Source: Jaapia argillacea MUCL 33604
Taxonomy: Eukaryota > Basidiomycota > Agaricomycetes > Jaapiales > Jaapiaceae
DNA: 28,457 nt
Assembly (NCBI GenBank): GCA_000697665.1
Contig: KL197720.1
Coordinates: 30,356 to 58,812 of the forward strand
Reading direction: 5' to 3'
Shown here: positions 10,601-20,916 of the stretch, piece by piece
Numbering within the stretch: position 1 is the first letter of the stretch
Layout: every line of letters starts with the position of its first letter
The notes under the pieces: model-generated
Told to the model about the DNA's origin: nothing
Databases searched by the model: none
What the model saw: the letters and a program-made list of their open reading frames with translations, nothing else
Program-made: the position numbers and the translations under genes

Positions 10601-11668
10601 ACCTTCAACAACACCTCGCCAAAGTATCTTGGTCAGATCGCAGACATCCTAGGCGACGATCCAGACGCCGGAATTGATTTTGGAACTCGATTTGACAACC
10701 TTGACCTCGATGGGGAGATCAACGAACCGGACATCGACCTCGACAGATACCGTGTGGATTCCTCCAAAACACCTGCCGAGAAATTACCCATCTCACTTCC
10801 TTCGAGCATTGGCTTGGAAGCCTGCACTGGTAGCGCCCTGAAAAAGCTTGCCAAACAAGAACTTTGCCTGAGGAAAGGACAGGCCAATGACGCTCTGCAG
10901 CAGATTCGGATTGCCCTCAGCAATAAGTCTTACATCTTTCGCAAGTATGTTCGGCATTACAAAAGCCAATCGAAGAAAACTCGCACTTGGGGACATATTT
11001 CTCAACAGGACGGCATTGTGCAAAAGCATGCACAAATTTATGCACAATGTCGAAAAGCCATGGTTCAGCTAGGAGCATCTTCTCACACCCTCGAAAAATA
11101 CCAGATCCTCGAGAAGAGCGACTGCAGGGTGAACACAGGGATAATTGACGACCCAAGCGAAAGAGGAAATCGCAACAAGGTTTTGCCTTGGATTTGGGGC
11201 CTCGGCAATGGTGTGAATAAGGGCAAACATCTAACAGACTGTGAGTCCCGCCGATGACTAGATCACCGTGAGATCCGCTGGACTGACACTGCACAAGTCG
11301 TCAGGCTTCGTTGGCTCCGTGCAAAGGCCATGAGAGATTGCTGGCAGGAAGAGCTCACATTCATCATCAACGAGATGGATTGGGTCTGCAATTACTTCAA
11401 TTATCATGGTGACTCCTGGTGAAGGAGGGCGGAGCATCATTCCCCCACACCTGGCCACGAAGCATATGCTGCTCGTCAATGTCACATGCGGTATTATTTT
11501 GCTTGTACTGCACGTACTCAGTTCGAAGAGGCCAAGCTCATGCACCCGCACCCAATTTTAGCCGATTTCCAGGTCAACAGATCGGTGAAGAATTTTCAGG
11601 ATCTGCTCAACTCAGACTCCGAGGATCAGCAATCACAGTCCTCCAGTGGTGCCGAGGATGATGTATAG
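7677..11668 (+). pseudogene. KDZ-superfamily transposase with CxC2 cysteine cluster; in-frame TGA at 11420-11422
   Basis: This is a DNA transposase of the Kyakuja-Dileera-Zisupton superfamily, with an RNase H-like catalytic core. The exons are 7677-7928, 7980-8942, 8991-9172, 9224-9380, 9429-9574, 9629-10035, 10088-10279, 10333-10447, 10498-11240 and 11298-11668, totalling 3528 nt in a single frame interrupted once by TGA. Truncated there, the product is 1093 residues; otherwise it would be 1175. A basic N-terminus is followed by the CxC2 zinc cluster (about 115-165; CHRCGQ, FCTECCRDAHMSHPFH, then GHGGGECP), an acidic linker, and the transposase core. The core has LDGN near 476 (Asp), a CxNHxAVxQxN-type segment, RQMNMDY, YDINCQY (Asp about 597), FHVHGHQDSC and DGEVIETLW (Glu about 659/662), followed by the typical C-terminal helical region ending in LPWIWGLG. 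After the TGA the same frame continues for 82 codons with family-like sequence (AYAARQCHMRYYF), so the stop looks like a recent nonsense change. An alternative 54-nt intron (11409-11462) would remove it. Confidence 0.85.
11420..11422 (+). other. In-frame TGA inside the conserved C-terminus of the KDZ transposase
   Basis: The codons before (FNYHGDSW) and after (RRAEHH...AYAARQ) resemble one continuous KDZ C-terminal segment, where a tryptophan-rich WWxxR(A) motif is usual. A single base change, for example TGG to TGA, would explain it. The frame then stays open to TAG at 11666-11668. Confidence 0.6.
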
Positions 11669-11679
11669 ATAGATAGATA
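11666..11679. repeat. Short TAGA microsatellite
   Basis: About three and a half TAGA units follow directly from the natural stop codon of the KDZ frame. Confidence 0.7.
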
Positions 11680-11826
11680 CAATGATGACTTGTTCAATTG
11701 TTGAAATGATCCTTCCTTGTGTTGATCACCCAGTGATCACTCCGGCTTTTCAAATCTCAGCAAGGCAACTTTGCATCGCTCGCCAGCAGTCGCATTGCTC
11801 CAGCAGATTTTCCACACCTTGGCATA

Positions 11827-13016
11827 ATGGATCTCAGACTCGCAAATCCAACTACTCACTCGGCGAAGATGCAACCCCTGTGCATAAAGATTCTGGAGAA
11901 GATCATTCCCCCCACAGAAGGTGATCATCTGAAGACCTTGTACGGACTATTCCAAATCCCCAGGTTTTTCAACTCCCTCGCCGATCGATTGCATAGAGCA
12001 ATCCAAACCTATATTCTCCTCCATCCGCATGGTTGTTTGGACGAGGAGATCAGGGCTTGCTGGGTCTTAGGTATGCGATTAGAGTTGGTACGTCTTCCCC
12101 ACATCCTTCCTTTGCATGGATTTCGGCGTTGACATTCCCAGACTTTGGGAAATGTGGTTTGGGGTACGGCCTGTCAAGGCGGCTTGCCGCAGAGCAAACC
12201 TTCGCCGGCGTTTGATCAAGTCTACGCTTTCTTTTTCTCCTACGACACGCCAAGCGACCTCGATGTCCCAATCAGCTGGGAATCGATCTCATCCATTCTT
12301 TCAATTGAACCGTTCACCTGTCCAGATTCTATTCAATATCTCCAACTGCCGTTTTGGTGGGATCAACCCAATCTCAGGGATGGCATCTACAAGCTGATGA
12401 TGGCTACAGGCATGTTGGTGAGTAATTCTTTGTCCCCTGACGATATTCTGAGCTCATGAGTTATTTCTAGGAGGCTTCAATGGACTGGGTCATCGCTGGG
12501 AGGGTTCCTGACTTCCTCCGGCGGAATGGTTCTTGCCCGTTGCTGGGTAAAAATGCCTTTCCGTGGGAATTGGAACTCATGGGATTTGATGTTGAGTCCC
12601 AGTCAGACTATGTGAGTTGCTCGCTTGATTTGTCACATTCATATATTTAATGTCAATACTAGTCGGCGGAGGAGCTTCGTTACGACTTGATCTTGGCGAG
12701 AGCTTGCAGAAGGTTGGGCCTCCCACCCTCATCCGCCACACACTTGCGTCCCTCTCGGCTCCTCTCCTGTGCCTCAGCCATCTCCATTCCTCTCATTTCT
12801 CCCAAGATGACAGATGGCACCACAACAAATGCTCTCCGCAAGATTATGAAGCTCCAGCTAGAAAACGTCGCCCAACTCGTGGATACTTACAAGGACCTCA
12901 TCGAGTCAATAGATGCGTTGGATGGAGAATGGCAAGCTCACATCAAAGCATCCGAGAAGTATCAATTGGGAGCTGAGATATTTTTCTATGAGGACTTTGC
13001 CTGGACGATGATTTAG
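11827..13016 (+). CDS. Uncharacterised KDZ-linked protein, tandem paralogue A (343 residues)
   Basis: I do not recognise a named domain. The exons are 11827-12087, 12142-12417, 12471-12611 and 12663-13016 (87, 92, 47 and 117 codons plus stop). All introns are phase 0 and 51-54 nt long. The product shares a layout with the next gene: an N-terminal helical region with a LADRLHRAIQTY segment, an LGNVVWG motif at the start of exon 2 followed by VYAFFFS, a WVIAGRVPDFL segment opening exon 3, and a C-terminal helix of about 45 residues that looks like a coiled coil (QLENVAQLVDTYKDLIESI). No signal peptide or membrane segment is seen. The gene starts 158 nt after the KDZ stop on the same strand, suggesting element cargo or a transposition accessory factor; that is inference from position. 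Confidence 0.65.
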
Positions 13017-13176
13017 AGTAGTCTTCATGTATTTTATTATTACCATCGGCGAATCAATCCCATTGCAAAAGAATTGTCTGACAATAATCTTTTATTCACC
13101 GTATCGCTGGGAATCACCAGACATCGTTGGCGAAACCCTTTGCAACGTTGAGACTACCTCTTGTCCTTCATCATCA

Positions 13177-14362
13177 ATGGATCCTGATTCAAAGTCGTCC
13201 GCTCATCTCTCTCGCATCGCTTGCGTTTGCCGTCTTCAAGAACTCGTCGCTGGCCGGCACAAGCAATTGATCAACCTGCAAAATGCATGGAACTACATCC
13301 AAGATTTTTTCATCACCCTCGCTGGACGGCTTCACGCTGCCCTACAGGCCTATGTTGAGAAACATCCCTTTGGATGTCAGGATGTGGAGGAGCGCCTACT
13401 GTGGATCAAGGGAATATGCATTGAACTGGTGAGTTTGCATCCACCGCCATAAATGTCCTCTTCGTGTTAAGTGATGTCCAGATGCTTGGAAACATCTTGT
13501 GGGGAGAGGCTGCGATGTCTGGCCTCGCCAAGTACAAACTCCATCCTGTTTTCTCCGACCTCTACTCTTTCTTTTTCTCGGACTTCACCAGGAACGATCC
13601 AACAAAGACTCTGGCGAATTGGACTCATGTTCATGGCTATTTCCGTGACGCGACATTCCCCAGCGTTTCCAGCGATGCCTTTGCACACTGGCCAGCGTGG
13701 TATACCCATGTTGATCTCCGGCGAAGCATTGAACACCTGTCGGAGAGTTGTGAGGTCACGGTGAGGTCCTTTTCCTGCACTGGCTTCCTTCTGTTCATTC
13801 TGATTCGGTTCCTCTTAGGATATATTGCTTCAGTGGGTCATTGAAACCGGTGTTCCTGAGTTCATTCACCACTCCGACGACATGCCGCTGCAATACATAT
13901 ACCCTTATGAGAGACCTCTGCTTGGGCTCCCGGCGGTTGATTATATTTCAAACTATCTTCCTGTGAGCACCTTAATTTTGCTGACATCTTTGGAGCGCTT
14001 TGTTGATACATCTTCAGCCGCCGAGACATCTCAGCTGGGACTCTCTCATTGCCAATGTCACCACATTATTACCCCACGCCAGCACCCATTTGTGGCATGG
14101 AGGGGTGTCCATCACCCCCAGGCAACCCAGTCATGTACTGCGTTCAATCGAGGTGGCGTTGGAGCCTATGGCTGGTCCACACATGGTCAACGGACCAATC
14201 ACCAACTCCATTCGCCGAATCGTCTCCATTCATCAGGTCCAACTCCAGGTTTTGCAGGCCAGGTATACAGAAACTCTCAGAGCCTTGCAAAAGGCTTACG
14301 ACGATCTCATGGCCCATCGAGCATCTTATGAGATGATAATTCCCCAGGCTCCTCGTTCCTAG
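13177..14362 (+). CDS. Uncharacterised KDZ-linked protein, tandem paralogue B (339 residues)
   Basis: The exons are 13177-13428, 13482-13760, 13819-13962 and 14018-14362 (84, 93, 48 and 114 codons plus stop). All introns are phase 0 (53, 58 and 55 nt), at the same positions as in the preceding gene. Aligned motifs are LAGRLHAALQAY against LADRLHRAIQTY, LGNILWG against LGNVVWG, LYSFFFS against VYAFFFS, and WVIETGVPEFI against WVIAGRVPDFL, plus a matching C-terminal helix. Overall identity looks low, so the duplication is old or fast-evolving. The start at 13177 has a good context (CATCAATGG) and parallels the start of copy A; the frame is open upstream to 13027, so a longer N-terminus is possible. 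Function is unknown. The spacer to copy A is 160 nt. Confidence 0.65.
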
Positions 14363-14787
14363 TTAGCTCAGTCCATAGTTGTCATCGATAGTTTTCTGTA
14401 CTCCAGCATCTATCTGTGCGTGTCGTGAATTCAACGCCCTCCGACCTCTCGCCTGCTATGAAATATTTGACCACAATTCAACTTATGTACTCAACTTGTT
14501 TGCTGGGTGTCCTTGCAAACCCCCGGTATTGCTATCAAACTGTGTTCACTCACTGTGCATCTCAATACCATTGTTTACTCATTCAAAATCTCTGTTGTCA
14601 TTGTCTTCCCTACCAATATTTGACTTCATTCAACCATTGTTTCGCCGAGGGCTTCGCCGGGAGTTTGTAATCCAACCGCCGGATACCCTTGTGAAGACGC
14701 TACTCTCTTGGCTTGACTTTCAGAGAGTGTTTTATGTCTCCGGTTGTTCTGCTCAGTTGTTCGTCATTCACACTACCCAAGTTAGAG
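14363..14787. other. Non-coding stretch after paralogue B
   Basis: Pyrimidine-rich DNA leading into the 103-bp array. A plus-strand open frame (14379-14915) runs on into the tandem repeats and is not credible as a gene. No other feature is recognised. Confidence 0.5.
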
Positions 14788-15405
14788 TCTCTGGTCCTCC
14801 AATGAATTTTGATACTACTTTCCCCGGTCAGCCACCTATCTCCCACCCTCCCAAACTATCACCAGACCCTCCAAAGTACATTAGTAAGTGTCCCAGGTCT
14901 TCCAAAAAATTTTGACACTCCTTTCCCCGGTCAGCCACCCATCTCCCACCCTCCCCAACTATCACCAGACCCTCCAAAGTACATAAGTTAGCATCCCAGG
15001 TCTTCCAACAAACTTTGGCACTGCTTTCCCCGGTCACCTAACCATCTCCCACCCTCCCAAACTATCACCGGACCCTCCAAAGTACACTAGTTAGCATCCC
15101 AGGTCTTCCAACAAAATTTGACACTGCTTTCCCAGGTCACCTAACCATCTCCCACCCTCCCAAACTATCACCGGACCCTCCAAAGTACACTAGTCGGCGT
15201 CCCAGGTCCTCCATTAAATTTTGACACTCCCTTCCCCGGTCACCCATTCATATCCCAACCTTATACACCCTCCCCGGACCCTCCAAAAGTCTCTGGTTAG
15301 TGTCCCAGATACTCTGATAAATTTTGACCGTGCCTTCTCCAGTCACCCCCCCATCCCCCCCGGCCTCATACACCCTCCCCGGACCCTCCAAAGTAGCCCT
15401 TGAGC
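14788..15405. repeat. Six-unit tandem array, period 103 bp
   Basis: Unit starts are at 14788, 14891, 14994, 15097, 15200 and 15303, exactly 103 bp apart. Each unit begins TCCCAGGTCYTCC, continues with AAATTTTGACAC, then TTTCCCCGGTCA, CATCTCCCACCCTCCC and CCGGACCCTCCAAAGTAC. The inner units are the most alike, while the first and last are the most diverged, and a decayed partial seventh may follow (about 15406-15495). No coding function is seen. Confidence 0.9.
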
Positions 15406-15666
15406 ATCTATTGTACCTTGAGACCGGTGTACAATTTACTCCCGGTCACCCTCCTCAGTTCACGGCCCCCCTACCTCATCCCCGGTCCTATATATAATAC
15501 ATTATCAGTACTATACAGCCTTACAATACAAAGTCAATAGATGTTTCAGCAATATATATATGTGATCTTAGGTCGGCCGCTACATATCTATCCCAATTCT
15601 TGATTATCGGCCACTGCATTAGCATACAACCTACCCTCCATCGGCCGCACCATTAGTAGTGAGCCT
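15406..15666. other. AT-rich transition zone with TCGGCC motifs
   Basis: This starts with the decayed end of the tandem array, then a TATATATAA-like run near 15488. The first members of a TCGGCC(GC) motif cluster lie near 15572, 15609 and 15642; the cluster continues to about 15720. No gene is seen. Confidence 0.4.
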
Positions 15667-17070
15667 TTAGAAGACAGCGGCCGCTACGCTAGTAAAGGGC
15701 ATATTGGACCATCGGCCAGTGTCGGTTGGCCCGTTACCATCCTCAAAAATGTTCGTCGGGTGATGGGTTATTAAAGGAGGTAAATAGCTGAACCATGTGA
15801 TTTTACTCACTCCATTGGTGATCTGTTTCACATCTCTTTCAACTGCATCTCCTTGATCGTCTCTATCTTTACGTTTGACAACCTTCATAGTGACTGGAGA
15901 TGATGAGAAGCAATGCTTGAGCCAAGCATCCTAGTTTCTTTTAGTGTATATTCATTTTAAAATTAGAGTGAACCTACCATTACTAGGTCTTTCTCGAGCA
16001 CGAGTATGTATCTCAATGTGCAAAGTAATTTGTGACCACCACCCCTATGATGTCGAACTGTACCAAAGGACACCTCTATTTCAACAAGTTGACCTGGGCG
16101 AATAGTGTGGGGAAAACATGTCTTTGTGCGACGGAAACTAGTATTGTTTTTTAGTGATACATACTCTCAATCTTCAAATAAATTTCTCTTACCCTTCTGA
16201 TTCGGTCATCCTTTCCACTAGTTCCATGTAATGAACAACATTGTCTGGTGTATGGACAAGCCAATGCTTCTTCTTCTTGATGATTTGATGGGGATCAATA
16301 CTATCTGGAATGTCTATGACATCGATCAGCATCACCAGATTTGATGGGCAAAACAACAAATTTGAAAATTCAATGGATACAAAGTATGCAAATTGATCAA
16401 TGACATTGGTATCGAGAAGCCCGGATGGTACAGCTTGAGTAAGCACCATAGAAATTTGGCACATAGATTTGACTGCTTTGTCGAAGTAATCGAGTCCATG
16501 ACCATGAATATGAGTGGATTGCGATAAATAGCTCAAATTGTTCAGTAGACTGAATCTCCATCAGTAACTTTTTTTGGACTGTAATATAAAATTCTTACCT
16601 GTTCTGGTTCAGATAAGGTGGGAGTGACACCGTAATTACGAAATCTTGCAGTTGAAATACACATTCTTTGACTTCGTTTCCTTTCAATACACCGAGTCAA
16701 ATTCTTGTCGGCACACCACAGAGAATTCCTTTCAATGACCATTGTAACTCAGTGTTCTACAAAGTAAAAGAATCATCAGAAGATGTCCAATTGAAAGATA
16801 GATCGTACCTTTCTGACAAGGCACAATTGATCTTCTGGAGACTTAGTCTCTGCCTCAGTAACAAATTCTTGAAGGCAACAAGCTAAAATTCTTCAGACTG
16901 ATGTATATAAAAGAGTTACAGATGGTGACTTACTTGATTCTTCGACATTGAGCAAATCAGTTTTTATAATGTCAAACAGTTCAACAGGTATTGGTACGAT
17001 CCCAGTGGTGAAGGGATGCATCTTTGTGTTCAACCTTAATATGCCATTCACAGAGATCAGTTTTGGTCTA
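15667..17070 (-). pseudogene. Decayed multi-exon gene of unknown function
   Basis: Reading the minus strand from about 17070, spliceable coding pieces follow one another. The first contains PIPVELFDIIKTDLLNV, the second EAETKSPEDQLCLVRK, and the third starts with NTELQWSLKG. The fourth is long (16543 down to 16189, LDYFDKAVKSMC...HWLVHTPDNVVHYMELVE), followed by one with IRPGQLVEIEVSFGTVRHH and a last piece ending near 15667. The third piece has an in-frame TGA at 16697-16699, while joining it to the fourth through a 49-nt intron (donor GTAAGA, acceptor GATTCAG) keeps frame. The HTPDNVVHYMELV and IRPGQLVEIEVSF segments resemble uncharacterised proteins that recur in Agaricomycete genomes, but I cannot name a domain. 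The true start is not identified; a further minus-strand coding-like fragment lies at 17290-17637. Confidence 0.4.
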
Positions 17071-18003
17071 AGTTCAAAAATGGTTCTGTTTCAATCACAC
17101 AACTTATTAAAATTGAGATATGATCTGCAGAGTCCAATGAGGTCATTGATGTTTCAACATCTGGCCAGAGAAACCACAACTCTATTTGTCACCTCCACTA
17201 TGCCAGTCCTGGCCTTCTATAAATTGGAACTGACCATAAGTGGGAGAATCTTATTTGATTTGTCAAGTCTATCTACAACACGTGTAACTTCATTGGAACA
17301 CCATACAGACTCGATCCATTTGATATTTATAGTCTAATTTTGCCAAAAAAGCTACCTTAACCTTATAGACATTAGTTATATACATGTGATCAAGATCTTT
17401 TGTCTTTTGTCTTTGCTTACATCGACAATTGGAAACTGACTTATCTGAGCTTACTACATTTATACTAAACTGCAAGATTGTGCACTGGTAATCAAATACT
17501 CCTCCATAGCCTAAATAATTGGATCTATGTATGGTTAGTTGAAATGCCTTTGCTTGAACTCTGGTTCCAGCAGATCTGGATGACTTTATTCTGTATAGCC
17601 AAAGTAAATCAGAAGCAAATGACAGTGATGTCATCATGTGCCATGCATTTGATTTGGAACTTTTTCTTTTTTCTTTTTGTTCCCAACCTTACAAGGAATG
17701 GTGTGCTCACTCAAGACCACATTAAGATCTGGGAACATTTTTTATTGTCATTTTCTATTGTCCCATTTGCCATGTTAAATTCGATGACATCATTTTGATT
17801 TGCTGCCACTCTTCTGGATTGTGCTTATTGTTGATCAGCATCAGATGTATTGAACAGATTGGTTACATAAGACAATATCTCGCTACACACGCACTGATTT
17901 ATATACCCTGTCTATCAGACTGTTTCCCCTCCAAGGTCCATCTTGATTTTGAACCTTTTGTTTCACATAATCTCTCCTGGAACATTGACAATTTTTTTTG
18001 AAT
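17071..18003. other. AT-rich stretch with coding-like fragments only
   Basis: A minus-strand open frame at 17290-17637 (contains RSNYLGYGGVFDYQ) may be a further upstream piece of the decayed minus-strand gene. Plus-strand frames here (16948-17337, 17478-17798) look like antisense shadows. No promoter or RNA gene is recognised. Confidence 0.3.
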
Positions 18004-20616
18004 ATGTCTTCTAAAGCCAAGAAATCCAAAGTGTCACAATTGTCAGTATTTCCATTTAAATTTGGATCAATACATTATGTTTTAATGGTGTTCTGTTTTT
18101 ATAGAGTACCTTCTTCATCAAGGGTGACTAGAGCAAAATCCAAGAAAGGGAAGTCAAACATTGTATCTCCAACAAAGGGTACTACATCGACATCCAAGTC
18201 AGTGAATACACTCTTTCCTTTTGCTATCCTTTCTTGATGTTTTTATTTGACAGTAAACGCAATCCTCCCCCCCCAATTACCTTGCGTTCAAGGTGAATTT
18301 TTCTTTACCCATTTATTTGCATTACTAATGTAACAATCAAACTTAACAAGAAATTCTGACAAGAAGGGCTCAAAGTCTGTTAAAGAAACTGTTCCAACTG
18401 GTGATGAAGAAGACAATGAAGATGACATTGACAATGACGACGACAGCTCCAAATTCATTGAAGAAGATGAAGAAGCCAAAGATAATGAAAGCTATGCTCA
18501 GGTTGAAGGGGATGAGGATGATGATGAAGACGAGTACAATGATGAGTAAGTTTTGATCCCACAAATTCTATCTTTCATTGATCTAGTGATTGTTCAGCCT
18601 TTCTGTGGCACATATACCAGACGATGAGTAAGTCTCTTCCATTATATACATTTAATTGTAATAGATGCTGATCCATTCTCTATGTTAGTGAAGAAATGTT
18701 ATCTGAAGCTTCCGTGAACAGAAGGGAAGCTCTCAATAAAGAATCTTCCAACAAAAGAAAGATAACTCACAATAAGAAATCAGTGAAAAAGTGAGTAAAC
18801 CATGTAACTTTAATCAATTTGACACTAAATTGTGACAGATCTTCCTCTCGGAAATCAGTCCAGAAGTCAGTTCAGAGTTGACTATAGAATGAAACTAATA
18901 GATCTCAACTCCCTACAGGAAACTGGCTTCTAGGGCTGCTTTGGTTGTTGAAATTTCATCTGGAGAGTATGTAAATTCCTGTTTATGAAAAAGAGGCAAA
19001 TAACTTAAAATATTTTAGAGAACCTCTGATTATTAAATCTATAGGCAATCAATGTGCATATGTGGAAACCATCATGTACATTTTCAATAAATGGTTTAAA
19101 TTTTGCCTGCTCTGATTTCATTGTTTCAACAGAGATGAGGAAGATGTTGTCAAGAAAGCAACATCTTCTAAACACAAACATTCTCAGAATAAATCTCCAA
19201 GGAAAGCCATGGCAACCCCTCATACTCCCATCAGGAAAAGGTACAACTTACATTGATTCTTGGACTCTTGAATGCATTATCAATGTTGTTTCACAAGGGA
19301 TCAATTAGCGGATGCCAATGATGACAAGTCTAAAACATATATTTCTCTTTGAAGTATTTGACTCATAATTATAACAATGATCTATACTCTTTCACAGGAC
19401 AAAGAAACCTCAATTTCACGATGTTGATGAATCTGGAGGTACAAGTCAAGGGTTTGTAAACTTTCAGCTTTGACCTTAAGCATGTTATGACCATACTCCT
19501 ATCAGTGCATCAAAGGGAACCACTTGACTTAGAAGTCCTGTCGTACTTTCTAGAAAGCAGGGGTGCATAACACTATATTATTAACTTCATATATATAAAA
19601 ATTATAATTATGTCTTTTTTCAGTAACTGAACCAAAGCCTGTGAAGTTACTCGAGTCGAGGATGCAGATGATTACCTGAAGGATTCCTACTCTGGCTTGC
19701 CACCTTTAACTGCATTGGCAGTTAGAATGTCTACATCTGGATCCAATGAGAAAATGGTGTCACTCAAAGATTGGGAAACTGATGGTGCTGACATGGAGTG
19801 AGTATTCAATTATAAAATGTTATGATTTATATTCACTCTTGTGATGCTCATTCAGTTACATTGTGAAGACCATCCTCACAAAGAAATTAGGGGATGGGTT
19901 CATCAATCCATCTCAAGTCAACCCTGCTGATTTTGTAGTCAATCACATCAGCAAGACACCATACCTTGGCAAGAGAAGTGGAGGTGTGGTAGAATGCATG
20001 ATAGTGGGAGAAGTTCTATCGAGCAATATATCAACTCTGTGATCCATACTGGGGAATCAAGATGGAAAGGAATACAAATCAATTCAAATTATGCCAATCC
20101 CCGTCGAATATGAACAGTGTATAGCATTTATCGGTGAAGTATTTAATTTCAAGTCCATTATAATTCTCATGTGGAATGGAGGTCTTGAATTCAAGACAGT
20201 ACCTTCCCCTAAGGGTGGCACTCGTACGTTATCCACTATCTCAACTTATTTGGAATTAATGTCTTCTATTAGCACAATCTTCACCAACACAAGGCGTGAC
20301 TTATAAGTCCTGATTGAATGTTGCATCACCTTCTACCTCCAATCAGGGGCATTAAGCGTGACCGATGAAGGTAAGTCTATATTTACACTATAAGAAATTT
20401 CTCATCAACCACTGTTCCATAGTCCCCATTTACGATGCATCCTCAGGCAACTTTCCTTTTTCTTCAATTGTTAACATGACAAATGTCCCGAGATATAACC
20501 AGCCTGAAGTTCCAATTACTAAGCCCACTGTTGTTTGCTTTACCATCAATACATACACCTCTAATAATGGTCTCGCTCTTTCTTTTAATCTACACTGGGT
20601 TGCTGTATTAGTATAA
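18004..20616 (+). pseudogene. Acidic, Lys/Ser-rich multi-exon gene with internal TGA, unknown function
   Basis: The start is MSSKAKKSK at 18004. At least nine small exons follow, and every donor I could place up to about 19455 is phase 2: 18042, 18198, the one after the proline run near 18291, and those after EYNDE, IPDDE, SVKK, SVQK, SSGE and RKR. The N-terminal half is basic and Ser-rich with a strongly acidic block (18370-18548). The C-terminal half is globular and contains LKDSYSGLPPL, NPADFVVNHISKTPYLGKR, MPIPVEYEQCIAFIG and, after an intron near 20372-20429, VPIYDASSG...LSFNLHWVAVLV. This C-terminal arrangement resembles an uncharacterised family common in Agaricomycetes. A TGA at 20040-20042 falls inside otherwise continuous family-like sequence, and the exon near 19621 also opens with a stop, so the copy looks inactivated. 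Confidence 0.45.
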
Positions 20617-20916
20617 TTTTGTAGTGTCATATTTGTAAAACATTGTATGAACGTGCTTTGTATGAATAACCTTGTAATGGTTTCTGTGTACAACATATCT
20701 TATGTATTCCCTTTACCTTCATCCTAAACAAATATTGTGTATGAAAAAATAACTAATCTACATTTCATGTTTGATAATAATGATGTGGGAAATCACATGA
20801 CTTGATCGTGTGAACAAAGAATTTTGACTTGTTTACGCCCTTTCTTCCATAGGCATTCGACATGAAACACTTTTTGCTCATAATCTGAAATCTTTTTATC
20901 ATACATACAAGCCATC
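20617..20916. other. AT-rich intergenic, one TCACATGA site
   Basis: No gene is seen. A TCACATGA octamer lies at 20793-20800, about 117 bp before the next start codon. Confidence 0.35.

Noticed and set aside
11409-11462. 54-nt intron skipping the KDZ TGA
   Set aside because: Kept only as an alternative: donor GTGACT is weak and the sequence removed looks like conserved KDZ C-terminus.
14379-14991. Proline-rich frames running into the 103-bp array
   Set aside because: The protein repeats simply reflect the DNA repeat; there is no start context, intron or family support.
14788-15405. CRISPR array
   Set aside because: Whole 103-bp units are repeated, with no constant repeat separated by unique spacers, and the setting is eukaryotic.
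1-15500. Terminal inverted repeats of the KDZ element
   Set aside because: Compared by eye, the left edge (1-700) and the right edge (14363-15600) show no convincing inverted match, so no element boundary is asserted.
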